The translations under genes and the position numbers were made by a program. From positions 25,875,001 to 25,939,000 of the forward strand of contig NC_088931.1 of the NCBI RefSeq assembly GCF_038396675.1: DNA of 64,000 nt, written 5' to 3'. Positions 12,560-23,485 of the stretch are shown here, piece after piece (positions within the stretch are counted from its first letter, which is position 1; every line of letters starts with the position of its first letter). A model generated the notes under the pieces. The model made no database searches. It was given only the letters and a program-made list of their open reading frames with translations, and was not told the origin of the DNA. Source of the DNA: Hydra vulgaris. Its lineage: Eukaryota; Cnidaria; Hydrozoa; Anthoathecata; Hydridae.

Positions 12560-13654
12560 AAGTTATTTTTGGTTGATGCAACTTATAAGCTTACTAATTT
12601 GAGAATGCCCTCATACATTCTTCTTGTTGTCAGACCAAATGGCGAAAGCAAAGTTGCAGCTATATTTTTTAACTGTATCAGAAGACTGTGTTTCTCTTTC
12701 AACAATGTTTGATATATTCAAGGAAAAAAAATAAACTGAAGTAAGATATTATCTGTTTTTTCTGACAAAGATATGGCAGAGCATGAATGCATCAAGCACG
12801 CATTTCCACAAATAAATTTATTGTGTATATTTCATGTTTTGTGTTGTATGAGCCGAGAAATAACAACATCAAAAATGAATATATTTGAAGCTCAAAGGCT
12901 GATTTCTTTAAAAGCTCTCAAAAAATTGACATATGCAACTACTGAGAAGGAATATGAAACGTTGCGTGATGAGTTTCGCAAAGTTATGCCACCATCTGTT
13001 GTTAATTATGTTGAAGTTAATTGGCATGCTTGTAGATTCGAGTGGGTGCATTGTTCGCAGCAACAAAACGTAATTTTTGGAGAATGTACTAATTGTCTTA
13101 AACCTATCAATCGTAGAATTAAAGCGGTTGTTTCTTTGTTGAGTCTTTTACCAATATTCTTCAAAGATTTGCTTACTGTTATAGCCTGCCTGCAACAAGA
13201 AAGAGGCCATAAACACAACAGAACGGGTTCCTATTAGTGCAGTTGCAAGTTTTCAACATGAATATGATTATAAAGGTATACTAACGCTGTTTGCTTTTTC
13301 TTTTGTTGAAAAAGTGAACAGCGCATTTTTCTAATGAAGGATCATCATGATAGCCATATAAAATTTGCTAAGCTAAAGGATAAACCCTTGACCCATGTAG
13401 AAAAATATCGTGACGCTAATCGACTTGTACAGCATTTATCTGATTTAGCAGCAGAAGGCGGATCATCACAGTTTGAATGTAGAAAGAAGGTCTTGCAAAA
13501 TTTAGTAAGTATTTCGGGTTCTAATAATGAAGCTATGGTAAATTCAATTCAACATCAATTTGTTGATTTTAATATACAAAATGGAGTTTCCCAATTGGAA
13601 ATGGATGATGATAAATATCAGTCTGAACTGCATGAAAGAAAATTAAGATGTTAA

Positions 13655-14107
13655 CATTTTATGATTTATTGGCATTTAAATTACCAATTTGACTGCTATA
13701 AATTGTTAAGTATTTTAGTATTCATAATTGTTTGTTTTCCAATTATTGCTTGAAATAACAGATTTAAGTGAGCAAGTTATTAATGTTGTTAATATTGAAA
13801 AAAGTTAACAAAAACAACTTTGATCAAAACTATAAAGTAAACTGTGGTTTGTTCGACTTAATTTTTTAATTATTTATTCTGTGAAGGTAAATCGTTTCAT
13901 TTCCAATTTCAGTTTAAAAGACCAGCTTGCAATGGTAAAGTTGAAAACAATGCAGTTCAAAACTGTATGGTATGCTTTCATTCATTTTCTCAATTAAAAT
14001 AATTTATTTTATGAAGGCTAGCCTGCTGATTCTCCTGGTGTCTTAGCTGAAATGTTTTAAGTGGTATAGTTGTAAAAAAAAAATTAAGTATGAATACTCT
14101 ATAAACG
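13655..14107. other. AT-rich stretch, no gene seen
   Basis: Nothing recognisable between the end of the ZSWIM3-like remnant and the LINE tail. Confidence 0.5.
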
Positions 14108-14412
14108 GGAAATCACTCAGAAAAACAAAATGGAAAGATCATATAATAGTTTGAACCTCAAAAGCAAATAGAATGATGGGGATATTGAAAAATACTTTTT
14201 CGAATTTTGACGTATATATGCTTAGGTTATTTTATACAACATTTTTTGCCCCCTTATTAAACTTGCAGTGCTAGTTTGGTCTCCTTACTTCAGAGGTGAA
14301 GTTAAAGCTTTAGAAAGAGTACAACATCACTTTACTAGAATCGTTTTTTTATTGAGGAATTTGACATATGGCGAAAGTTTAAAAAGTCAAAATATTACAG
14401 ATCTTTATATGC
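14108..14412 (+). pseudogene. C-terminal fragment of a second type of LINE reverse transcriptase
   Basis: Open fragments read ASKANRMMGILKNTF, then VWSPYFRGEVKALERVQHHF and NLTYGESLKSQNITDLY. This is the region after the catalytic fingers that many CR1/Jockey-type reverse transcriptases share (a WSPY....ALERVQ pattern). It is not the same family as the LINE at 10546-12559. The reading frame runs straight into the ACT microsatellite, so the 3' end of the LINE has been replaced or overgrown by the repeat. Confidence 0.7.
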
Positions 14413-14414
14413 AA

Positions 14415-14817
<403 letters not shown>

Positions 14818-14973
14818 TACTGCAACTATATAGTTTTGGACTGCATTGCTTTCAATTTCACCACTGAAACCTTGTCTTTCAAACTATAATTGGAAATAAA
14901 ACAGTTAAGATAAAAAAATAACAGTTAAAAAAATAAAACAGAAGTAAGAGCTTCTTTTTTAAAACGCAAAAAA

Positions 14974-15168
14974 ATGAATGTTTGGAATTGTCCAATTTGT
15001 CTTCTCAATGCTCCTACAGAATCGATTGAGTGTAGCAGTTGCCTTGAATGGTATTACTTTAATTGTGTCAAGGTAACATCGAAAATAAATAAAAGTTGGT
15101 ACTGTGGCACTTGCCAGTTGAATCCTGAATTTTTAAGTTTATTGGTAGCTAAAGTAGGTTATTGTTGA
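14974..15168 (+). CDS. Small exon encoding a PHD-type zinc finger, His replaced by Tyr
   Basis: The frame from the ATG at 14974 encodes a Cys-rich domain: CPIC, then ECSSC, EWYYFNC and WYCGTC. The spacing fits a PHD finger (C2-C2-x-C2-C2 with the conserved W two residues before the last pair). The usual His of the third metal site (WYHFxC) is Tyr here, which should weaken or change zinc binding. A GTAGGT donor-like site at about 15150 suggests this is one exon, with the last five codons and the stop being intron. PHD fingers occur both in chromatin proteins and in cnidarian transposons. I cannot say which this is. Confidence 0.45.
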   Translation: MNVWNCPICLLNAPTESIECSSCLEWYYFNCVKVTSKINKSWYCGTCQLNPEFLSLLVAKVGYC

Positions 15169-16058
15169 ATTTAACAATAAACTTCATTTCTTAACATGTT
15201 TTTTATTAATATGAACTGTAATATTAAAAAGAGTTTTTAAAACATATTTATAGTTACTATTGAAAAAATATCTAATGAATAATTAATGCTTATTCAATGT
15301 AGTTGTTTTATCTCAACAAGGTTTTAGTAGTTTATAATTTTTATTCTAAATGTAGCGGCCTCTGAAGCAGTTGTCAGTGACGTAGCAAGGTCATTGGGGG
15401 TCCGGGTTTAGGTGCCGGTAGAAGCCTAATGGGCAAATTTTGAACATAATATGTAAAGTGCGTTGAATGAGAGACTTCAGGAACGCGCTAAAGCTGTGTT
15501 AAAGTCTTGCTTAGTCAATGCATGCTTAAAAAAGTATTATGATATAATTCAGGGAGACAGGTTCGTAAAAACTCCTATTGCTATGTCAAATTGTATTTTT
15601 TTAAACGAGCTTTCCTCGTAAAAGTAGCAAAACTTAGGAGTCGATCTAATTAACATAAATTGATAAAATATATCAGCAGTTATATAGTATACAAGTGCTG
15701 ACAATACACTAAGATCTTCTTTAAGTAAATATAAAAATATTTTCACAAATTTTATCGACAATTTAACAATAATACGACTGTTTTAAACTGATACTTTATG
15801 TTTTCTTTGACAAAAATATTATTGCAGCCCCTCAGAAATTTATTTTTGTTATAACTTTCTGTAATAAATAAATAAGTCAATAAGGAAAGAAATAAAACAA
15901 ATATTATTTTCAGGAGATACTGCTACTCAGTCGAGATAGCAGCACTCCGTTGCATGTTCTCCCTAAATTATTCGATCTATGTACTGAAGCTTCCAACCCC
16001 TATCCTAATTTCCACGCTTTATTCCCTCATTTTACCCGTTGTTAATTTCCGCATTTCA
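15169..16058. other. Intergenic stretch with a lone hAT-like end
   Basis: At 15375 the sequence CAGTGACGTAGCAAGG looks like the terminal repeat of the hAT element at 39645-40823 (CAGAGGCGTAGCAAGG). It is followed by a GC-richer tract (to about 15440), but I found no matching right end. I see no gene in the rest. Confidence 0.45.
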
Positions 16059-16848
16059 GGTGGTAGTCTACCTTTAAACCTAAATCCTAGACTTTTGTAT
16101 AAAAAAACCCAATTTTTGGTTGCAATATAAAAAACCATACAAAACTAAGGAATTTAAATTTAAATTTTCAAATTTTGGAACACTGATTTTGGTCCGCGGG
16201 ACCAAAAAAAGGGCATTTACGCTGCAATAAATAACTCAAGAACGATTAAAGATACAGTTCTGGATTTTTTTGTACATCATCTAATAAGGAAGTTGAATTG
16301 GCTGAATTAAGGAAAAAAAATATTATTAAAAAGTTTTTGTTTAAATGATAATTCAACATGGCAGCAAAATTTTGACCCAAAATACAGATTTTGAGCCTAA
16401 TTAACTAAAGAACCAAAAAAGTTAAAACAATTTTTTTTAATTCAGCTCATAGATTATATATAAAAGAATCAATGTACCAAATTTCAGGTCCATAGCATTT
16501 AATTGAGAAAAGTTATTTATCGCACTGTTTCAAAAAACCTTATTTGAGAAAAACAGAAAAGAAAAAGAAAATCCAACTCTTTTAGTCTAATTTAAGCCAA
16601 AAACTCACAAATTGCATTAACAAAGCATTATTTTTGAAAAACAAACTGTTTCAAATCATTATTGGCTTTAAAAATGTTTTTTTAAGACTTCAAAGTGTAA
16701 AAACCACTTTAAAAACAAGAAAAGAATAAAAATACATAAAGCAATAAATTAGTAAATTGTAAATTAGTAAAACGCTATATATAATAATGTAGAAAAAATT
16801 GTATAATAATGTAGAAAAAAATAATTTAAAAAAGACCAGTCTCATATA

Positions 16849-18671
16849 CTATTCCTTCCATTTCTTCATTGGTATCTGCAAATCCTTTATGCTGAGCTCT
16901 TTTTTTTTTCCGTTTAAGCTTGACTTTCGGAGTATAAGATTCATATTAGCGACTCTTACAAAATCTTTATTTGTGCAAAACTCTTGCGTAAATTTTCCAT
17001 TATACATATTTATCATAGCAAATACATTTAAAACTCCATTTATTCCCTCATTAAAATGTATGATTGCAGATGAGACACCAATTTCTAATGTGTCTCTAGC
17101 AACAAAAATATCCTTCGGACATCTTTTCCAAATAATTCCATTTAACGATTCATTGTTGTTTTGTGTTTGCCCATGCAAACACTTAGTAAATCATCATCAC
17201 TTAAACTAAGAAAAATTGGTTTTATTATGTTTCTTACAACAATGGGTAGTCGTGGTTTTTCTTTATACAGGGCTGTACCATTTATTTTATCAGACTGGTA
17301 TTTACACCAACTTTCAGGGGTTCTTGGACACATTTGGTGGCGACTATTTAATAAAAGTGCATCTGAGCAATGGTGAAGTACTGCACCAATTGCTTTTTTT
17401 AACTGGTAAACTGTTCCAACATTATATTGACATACCGCAATTCCAAAATAACTTTGAAGTTTATTAATTTCTTTTTTGGTAAGACGATTTTTTCCACCAA
17501 GTGGTTTCCCATCAGACAATTTTAGTTTATAAGTGGCTTTAAATTTATGAAGTCTGCTACTAACTCTTTTTTGTATGTGTCCAACACATTCTAACTTTTG
17601 GACAATAAGATTTTTGTATGGATTACATTTAGCAACTTCTAGATAAGATTTTGAGTCACCGTCACCAATATAATAAGCATAACGTAAATTTCTGTCTGAC
17701 TCTGATGATGTAAAACATTCAACAATTCCAGCTGCCTCCATTGCGCCTGATGAGCCCTTATGGTTATTGCTACATTCATGTGTACTAAGAAACTCATCAT
17801 ATTCATCAGTGCCTTTTTTTGTTTCCCATTTATCACATTGATGGCATACTTTAGATTTAATACAATAGTCAATGCATTTTCCAGTATCGCTTGAAATTTT
17901 AGCTACAACACCATTTAAAGAAGAGAATCCTCGCTTTTGCCAGGTGCCATCACATGAAACTATAATATCTGTCTTGTTCTCACCAAGACTTTGCTTAATC
18001 TCAACAGCTGCTTTATTCAAAAAGTTTAGAGCAACTTGCTTGTAAGCCACTAATATATTCCTTTGAAAATCATAAAATGTTTTTTTATGCATTGGTGGAG
18101 GTAAATTCATAAAACCACAAAAGGTTGTTAAAGCAGCATGCCCCTTTCCTATTTCCCTCATAGCAATAATGGATCTCATATTTACATCCGATTGATATTG
18201 CCCACGAGATTCATCAATTTCTTGGCTAGTGTAAACCCTTTTACTCCATAAGCAGACTGAGGCTGTACATGTAAACTCTAATAAAACAGACAGTCCTTTC
18301 TTTCTTGATAAATCTGTAGAAAGTTCAATACTCCTCGATTGACATGCAGAGCACATAGCAATTTCATCTATGATTTTTAAAACAAAGCTATCCAACATGA
18401 TGAAACAGTGTGAAAAATTCGATTTGTTATTAGGTAATGAAGTTCGTTTTGTTGATACTGTTGTTGCTTTATGATTTAATAATGTAAGTTTCTTTGATGA
18501 AGTTGAAGCATTTAAATTATTTGTTGAAGGTATGTTATTAACAAGACTATTTTCCAAGTCAATGTTGGGTTTAGGAGCTTTAAAAAAACTTTTGCCATGA
18601 AAATTTTTTTTGAAAATTCTTGATCCTCCTGCCTTTCGTCTTTTTCCAGCATCAAGTTTTTTATTTTCCAT
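16849..18671 (-). pseudogene. Mutator-like transposase (DGTWQKRG family) with one frameshift
   Basis: The first 509 codons (18671-17142) include a basic, low-complexity N-terminus (1-90) and Cys-rich motifs (CSAC near 107, CTASVC near 135). The RNase H-like core follows, with DGTWQKRG at 241-248, a CHQC at 276-279, IGDGDSKSYLEV at 335-346 and ECVGHIQKR at 361-369. The family's next step, HGQTQNNNESLNGIIW, lies in another frame. One base is missing near 17170, after which the protein continues to a stop at 16849-16851 for about 105 more residues. D241, an Asp in GDGD and the Glu of NESLN are likely catalytic. The protein would cut and join its own element's ends. Apart from the frameshift it looks intact, so inactivation may be recent. 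Confidence 0.82.
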
Positions 18672-19159
18672 ACTTATTATTTTTTTCTAAATTTGAATAA
18701 TAATCATAATCATCTAACTGAATACACAAGTAGGACTTCTAGCACGAATCAAATAAATTATAGTAAATTAAGAACTATAATAATATATAAATACAAAATA
18801 TATTTGCCAGCAGCAAAAGCATTATTATATCTAAGCATTATTATATCTAAGCATACTAAATCTTTTCGAATATATTTCGAGTTATACTTTTGGTTATACT
18901 TTAAAACTACATGTGGATGTCCTGGATTACTTTTAGATGCTTACCAATGATTAAGACAAGTTCAGGTAGGATTCGTTTTTTAAATTTTTTTAAAGATCCG
19001 ATTTTAATTTTTTTTTTTTTTTTTAAATCGCAAAATTTATGCGATTTTTATACAAAAAAATTTACCACTATATCTAGGGCTACCATAGTACTGATTTTTA
19101 CGGAGGAGAGCCCAGCGCTTAACTAATTAAAATTAAAACTTTTATCGCGTTCTCCAGCG

Positions 19160-22100
19160 CACAGTGTGCCCAGAATGTGGTTTTTTGGAAAAAATTCATA
19201 AATCCGTTATTTGTTTATGAAATCTTGTGAAAACTTTAGTATATTACTTTTTTGGGCTGAAGAATCTGATTCTGAGGTTAGTTTTTACGTGTGGGCACTC
19301 TGACCCAGTAAATGGGGCAACAGTGGGGGAGGGGGAGGGGCGCCAAGAGTCATGCTCTTACTTTTTTTAAAATTTTCAAATAAACTATAAAATATAAATT
19401 AAAAAATAAAATTTTTTTAAAAAAATTTGTCTTCCACCGCCCCCCGCCCTATATAACAAATAGCCTCTCGATCCCCGTGACCAGTAAGCTCATAGCTAGC
19501 TAGGTTGCTTGGAAAAGGATATCATATCCAATTCATAATGAAATATGTTTGACTATTAATAATTTCAAGAAACTCATAATGAATTGAATTTGAGTTTATA
19601 ATAATTTAATATTAAACACAAATATACACAGATATTAATCTTATTGATTTTATATGGTCACAGAAAACATTCTTGAATTATTATTTTTTCTTCAGTAAAT
19701 ATGTTGTTCACGTCTACTTTACACCCTCTTGTGGTATGTCCGAATTTTCCACATAATCCACATTGCAAAAGTCTTTTTTTACTGGCAATAATTGGATGTG
19801 TTCTTATCATCAGTCTGCAGTAAATGTCATGTGTATTAATTTGCAAAGACATCTGTCTGGCTTTACAACTTGTTCCTGATTTATAAGCCTTAATGTATTT
19901 GTTCCAACTTTCGCTTGACTGCTCGGAGTACTTAGCAATGGGTGATCCACCTGTAAGCATAAACAGTTCCCAGGCATGTGCACACATTTGATGTACGCTG
20001 GGGCTGAGCATAGCCTATGGAAATGTCTGTTTATGGAATATCATCAATTCATAACCAACTTCTTTAACTTTATCAGGATCAACTTTTTTGCTAACATCAA
20101 CATGCTGATTAATGCTAAGTAGTATATTGAACTTAGATAACAAAGTGGAAAAGCTATCTTGGTCTTCTGTTTTAAGAATTATGGAACAGGTTGACTTTCT
20201 TTCTTTTGGACTAAAAAAACGATCTGCTAATGGTCCATTGTTAGTGTTACCACCACTAGAAGTAGAAGAATCAAGAAGCATTCCTGTTTTTTCACGTACG
20301 TTTTGAATAACTTTTTTTTTTGCTGTTTTCAGAGCAGTTTTTACCTTTATGTCCTGCTCAGACCATGTATGGGTTTGTTTACCCACAATGTGATACAAAA
20401 TTTTCAGACAGTGGTCGAGTGCACGAAGCTTTTAATGCAGAATGGCAAAAATTTTTACATCTGATTCAACTATAGGTTCATGGCATTGTCCATGTCTTTC
20501 TGTATCTTTGTACAAGATTTTGCCATTTTCTAGTCTTCTCCAGGTACTGAGCACATCATTGTAATTTTTATCTATGGTGAACCCATGTAGTATACATACC
20601 AGGTCATTGGCATCACTTCTGGAACATTTGCAGTAGTGACAAAAAGCTCCAGAATCACCCACCAATAAGTCTACCATTTTGCCATTAACCATACTAATCT
20701 CTGTTTTTACAAATATTTGTAACCCATTTTTTGAAAGAATAGGCTGAGTTTCATTTTTAGGCAGTTGACTCAGAGTTGCTTAAAAATACTCCTTAACACT
20801 CTCCCTAGTTTCTTTTGCTTTCACTAGAATAACAGGCCTGGCAAAAGTTATAGAGTTAGGGGTTGGATTAGTCCAGATTACTTGGTTTTTTGAATCTTTA
20901 ATTTCAAGAGGACACCAAAAGGAACAAATATAATTTGTTCCCTTTAAGTCTGCATCTTGAGGATCGGAAAACTGATGACGATAATTGTGATTTCCAGACC
21001 CATCAAGTCCAAATTTACCCTCTACATGTATAGAATGATTTTCAGCACAAAACTCGGATATATCTAGTAGAGACTCAACAGTGTCTTTGATAACATTGTT
21101 CACAGGGGATGAAGTTTGCTTTTCGTCACTGCTTAATTCTTTTGGTAGCAAAGTACATTTAAAGGTATCTACATCATTCCTTGTTGGCAACATTAGTTTT
21201 GGGAGAAGCTCAAGTCTCAGTTCCTAGGGAAATATACAAAATTTAAACGTACAATTATAAAAACAATTAACTACAACAGTATTTGATTGCATACTTTACC
21301 TGATATTTATTTATGGATAGATCCAAGTTGTAAATTAAAGCAATTGCTTCCTGTACCGATATTGTTGAAAGTTTTACTCCTTCCATCTTCCCCCATCTTT
21401 TTTCACATCTTTGGACAACTTCTTATAAGTATTCTGATTTATCTACACCTTGTTCACTCGCATGTTTTTCCACAATGTCCACAAAATCATCCAGAATTTT
21501 GTTGTATGTACATTTTTCAGGTTGATCACTGGATTAAATGATAACGTTTTATGAAAAGTAAAAAAATAGCTACTGGGTGTTCCAAATAACATGATGCTTA
21601 AGAAATTCAAATAAATGTCAACAGTTAAACTTTTACCTTAGTCTTTTTGATTTCCGTCCTCTTTTAGCTTGTGGAGCTCCATCTTCTTCTACATCACCCC
21701 TGGATGATGATGAGGCTACAACAGGTAGATTTCCAGGCAGTTTTATCCCAACTTCGTTTCTCCAAATTTCCAATTCGGCCACAAGTTTATTTTGTTTCAA
21801 CTTTGAATATTTTTTTACATGTCTTTCAAATTGCTTTAGAATTTTCTTGATGTTATCTTTTTCATCTTCTAAAGTTAGATTATGTCTCACTGTGATTGTT
21901 TTTAAAATTAGCTTTGATTTTTCCAATGAACTTAATTTGATGTTCAAGATTAGTAAAATTTCTTCTAATTCTCCTTTTTTTATCAATAACATTTTATCAC
22001 ATGTAATCAACAGGTATTCCTGAATCGTCCGTGAAAGTTTATTTTCATAAATTACGCAACCTCAAATATCAAACTTGTACGAACAAATAAAATTCAAACT

Positions 22101-22641
22101 TAAATTACTCAATTTCCGGGGATAACCGGACTGTGTAATTTTTACACATAAAAATAGAAAGTCTACATTGAATGAAACATTTGAGTTTGCTTGCGGCCTC
22201 CTGCGGCCTTTTTTTTCCTGTGACTTTGTTTTTAAAAAAAATTAATATGTTTTCATATATTTTAGAATTTTTTTAGGTATAAACAAAACTGCACAAAACA
22301 AATTTTTAAACTTCAATTTCAATTTTTATTGAAGTAATTCACAAATTAAATATTATTTACAGACCAGGATAGAATTTTTTTTTAAATTTATGGAGTTAAT
22401 TTTGATATATAGCGTTTCAAAGTTATTGTTAAAAAACAGTATTGGTACAGTTTTAATACAAATATTTTGAGTCAACTTTTTCTTCAACTTCAAACAGCTA
22501 TAAAAACAAAATGGTTTGATGAATTTATAATTTTTTTTTTGCCATGACCTACATATGTCTTACAGAACATAAATTTACAATTTAAAGTGAAAAAATAAAA
22601 GGTCAGAAAAATGAATTTTTTCATGTCCTGGGCACACTGTG
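19160..22641 (-). mobile_element. Transib element with RSS-like CACAGTG ends and perfect 5-bp target duplication
   Basis: Both ends start CACAGTGTGCCCAG (the right one reverse-complemented), and CAGCG lies directly outside each end (19155-19159 and 22642-22646). A CACWRTG terminal heptamer and a GC-rich 5-bp duplication are the hallmark of the Transib superfamily, the relatives of RAG1. The element is 3482 bp with a three-exon transposase gene on the minus strand. It has inserted in a hAT-type MITE that lies in a Mutator-type element. Confidence 0.9.
19658..22010 (-). pseudogene. Transib (RAG1-core-like) transposase, three exons, four premature stops
   Basis: Exons 22010-21637, 21528-21300 and 21223-19658 have GT/AG borders and exactly compatible phases, giving 722 codons with no frameshift. 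Matches to the RAG1/Transib core in order: EAIALIYNLDLSINKYQ, then FGLDGSGNHNYRHQF (first catalytic Asp region), WTNPTPNSITFARPVILV, FCHYCKCSR (zinc site), LRALDHCLK (second Asp region), and SEQSSESWNKYIKAYKSG with the likely catalytic Glu. A CCHC zinc knuckle follows (CGLCGKFGHTTRGC). In-frame stops are at 21423-21425, 20780-20782 and 20432-20434 (TAA) and 20015-20017 (TAG). Each could come from a Gln codon by a single C-to-T change. There is no RAG2-like gene in the element. The enzyme would bind the CACAGTG ends and cut by a hairpin route, but this copy is dead unless the stops are bypassed. Confidence 0.85.
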
Positions 22642-22904
22642 CAGCGAAAAGATCAGGACAATGGCAGCCCTACCTATATCTAACGATAAAATCATATAAG
22701 TTGTAAATATTTTTTTGAAAAACAAATATCAACATCATTTTCTACGTATATGATATTGGGTAAAACAGTATTATTTGAAATTTTAAAAATTTTCATATTT
22801 CAAGGTAGACTACCACCTTCAGCAATCTGTATTTCTGCATTTTACCCGTGACCGTTACAGTACTAAAAACAGGAATCTGTTTTATATTTAGTTTTTTTTT
22901 ATTT

Positions 22905-23135
22905 TTATTTTAATTGATATTATTATTATTATCTAAGAAGTCCTAATGGTCTTTTCACAGACCACCGCCCCATATAGAATAGCATTTAATAGATTACTTC
23001 TCCATTTCAAACCTTACCGAAAGAGTTTTTGTGCCAAGCCGGGAAGCGAACCCAAGGCTTTGCGGTGGTAGTCCAAATGATTGACCTCTACGCAATGGTT
23101 GCCTACTACGCTACGGTTCATTGCTAAAATTCAGG
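22905..23135 (-). repeat. tRNA-derived SINE (second family)
   Basis: Read on the minus strand, the start CCGTAGCGTAGTAGGCAACC contains an A-box-like sequence. About 50 bases later GGGTTCGCTTCCCGG is close to a B box (GGTTCRANNCC). The body then runs through GGGGCGGTGGTCTGTG and ends in an ATA-type tail at 22918-22925. This is the layout of a tRNA-headed SINE transcribed by RNA polymerase III. It differs in sequence from the SINE at 53262-53505. Confidence 0.6.
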
Positions 23136-23421
23136 TCAGAAAGTTTGAACCTAATCTAACGTTTTTTCTATTAGTAATTCACCTAAATTTATAAACGTAT
23201 CTTTAACTTTTTTTGTTAGGAATATGTCTAGACGTACCCGTAGCCACTGCGTTTTTAATTTCATTTTTTTGTGTGTGGATTTCAGACTTGTGCACAAAAT
23301 TCTGATTCAGGTCTGACATATGTTGCGTATAGTGTCAATGATGTCAAATGAGTCAGTGGACCAGTATTTAAATGTGTGGTTCAATTACATTGACAATGTT
23401 TAATCCATCCATTAATCAAAT

Positions 23422-23485
23422 AGTTGTCACAAAAAATACTGTTTACAATATATAATATTATAAACAGTTTTTTTTGTGACAACTA
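23422..23485. repeat. Hairpin bordering the AT satellite
   Basis: AATAGTTGTCACAAAAAATA is followed within about 20 bases by its near-complement TTTTTTTTGTGACAACTATT, with a central AAACAG/CTGTTT-type match. It forms the left edge of the tandem satellite. Confidence 0.7.

Larger units (their letters stand above)
8119..13654 (+). pseudogene. ZSWIM3-like (Mutator-related RNase H) gene remnant, split by a LINE
   Basis: Three separated blocks join into one protein. Exon 8119-8217 follows TTCTTAG and ends at G|GTTAGT; it encodes VTLKDLHNIAAKQKGTTDL. Exon 10444-10545 follows an AG and continues in phase as PDLKLRTDENAIVTEIY. The third block, 12560-13654, encodes FLVDATYKLTNLRMP, SDKDMAEHECIKHAF and REITTSKMN, with typical ZSWIM1/3 spacing. 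This is an RNase H-like fold related to Mutator transposases. Frameshifts occur near 12670-12770 and 13225. The Cys/His SWIM motif expected before RLVQHLSDLAAEGG is absent, which suggests an internal deletion. The longest open parts are 12773-13237 and 13334-13654. I cannot tell whether the parent was a host gene or a transposon. Confidence 0.75.
19075..22672. mobile_element. hAT-type MITE, itself split by a Transib insertion
   Basis: The left end reads TAGGGCTACCATAGTACTGAT and the right end, reverse-complemented, TAGGGCTGCCATTGTCCTGAT. The flanks ACTATATC (19067-19074) and CCTATATC (22673-22680) are an 8-bp target duplication with one mismatch, as for hAT elements. Without the Transib insert only about 110 bp remain, so this was a very short non-coding derivative. 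It sits inside the Mutator-type element. Confidence 0.8.
16059..22817 (-). mobile_element. Mutator-type DNA transposon carrying two nested elements
   Basis: The left end GGTGGTAGTCTACCTTTAA and the right end (reverse complement GGTGGTAGTCTACCTTGAA) form terminal inverted repeats. They contain an internal near-palindrome GGTAGTCTACC. TTCA flanks both ends (16055-16058 and 22818-22821) and may be a 4-bp target duplication; a longer one is not visible. The transposase gene is at 16849-18671. Without the insert at 19075-22672 the element is about 3.15 kb. The protein domain is of Mutator-like type, but a 4-bp duplication would fit Kolobok-like elements better, so the superfamily is unsettled. Confidence 0.75.

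Noticed and set aside
17216-17467. Plus-strand open frames opposite the Mutator-type transposase
   Set aside because: Antisense shadows of the well-supported minus-strand gene.
19658-22010. Alternative genetic code with TAA/TAG read as Gln
   Set aside because: ERCC6L-like exons and the Mutator-type gene have no in-frame TAA or TAG, so the standard code applies. The stops mark a pseudogene.
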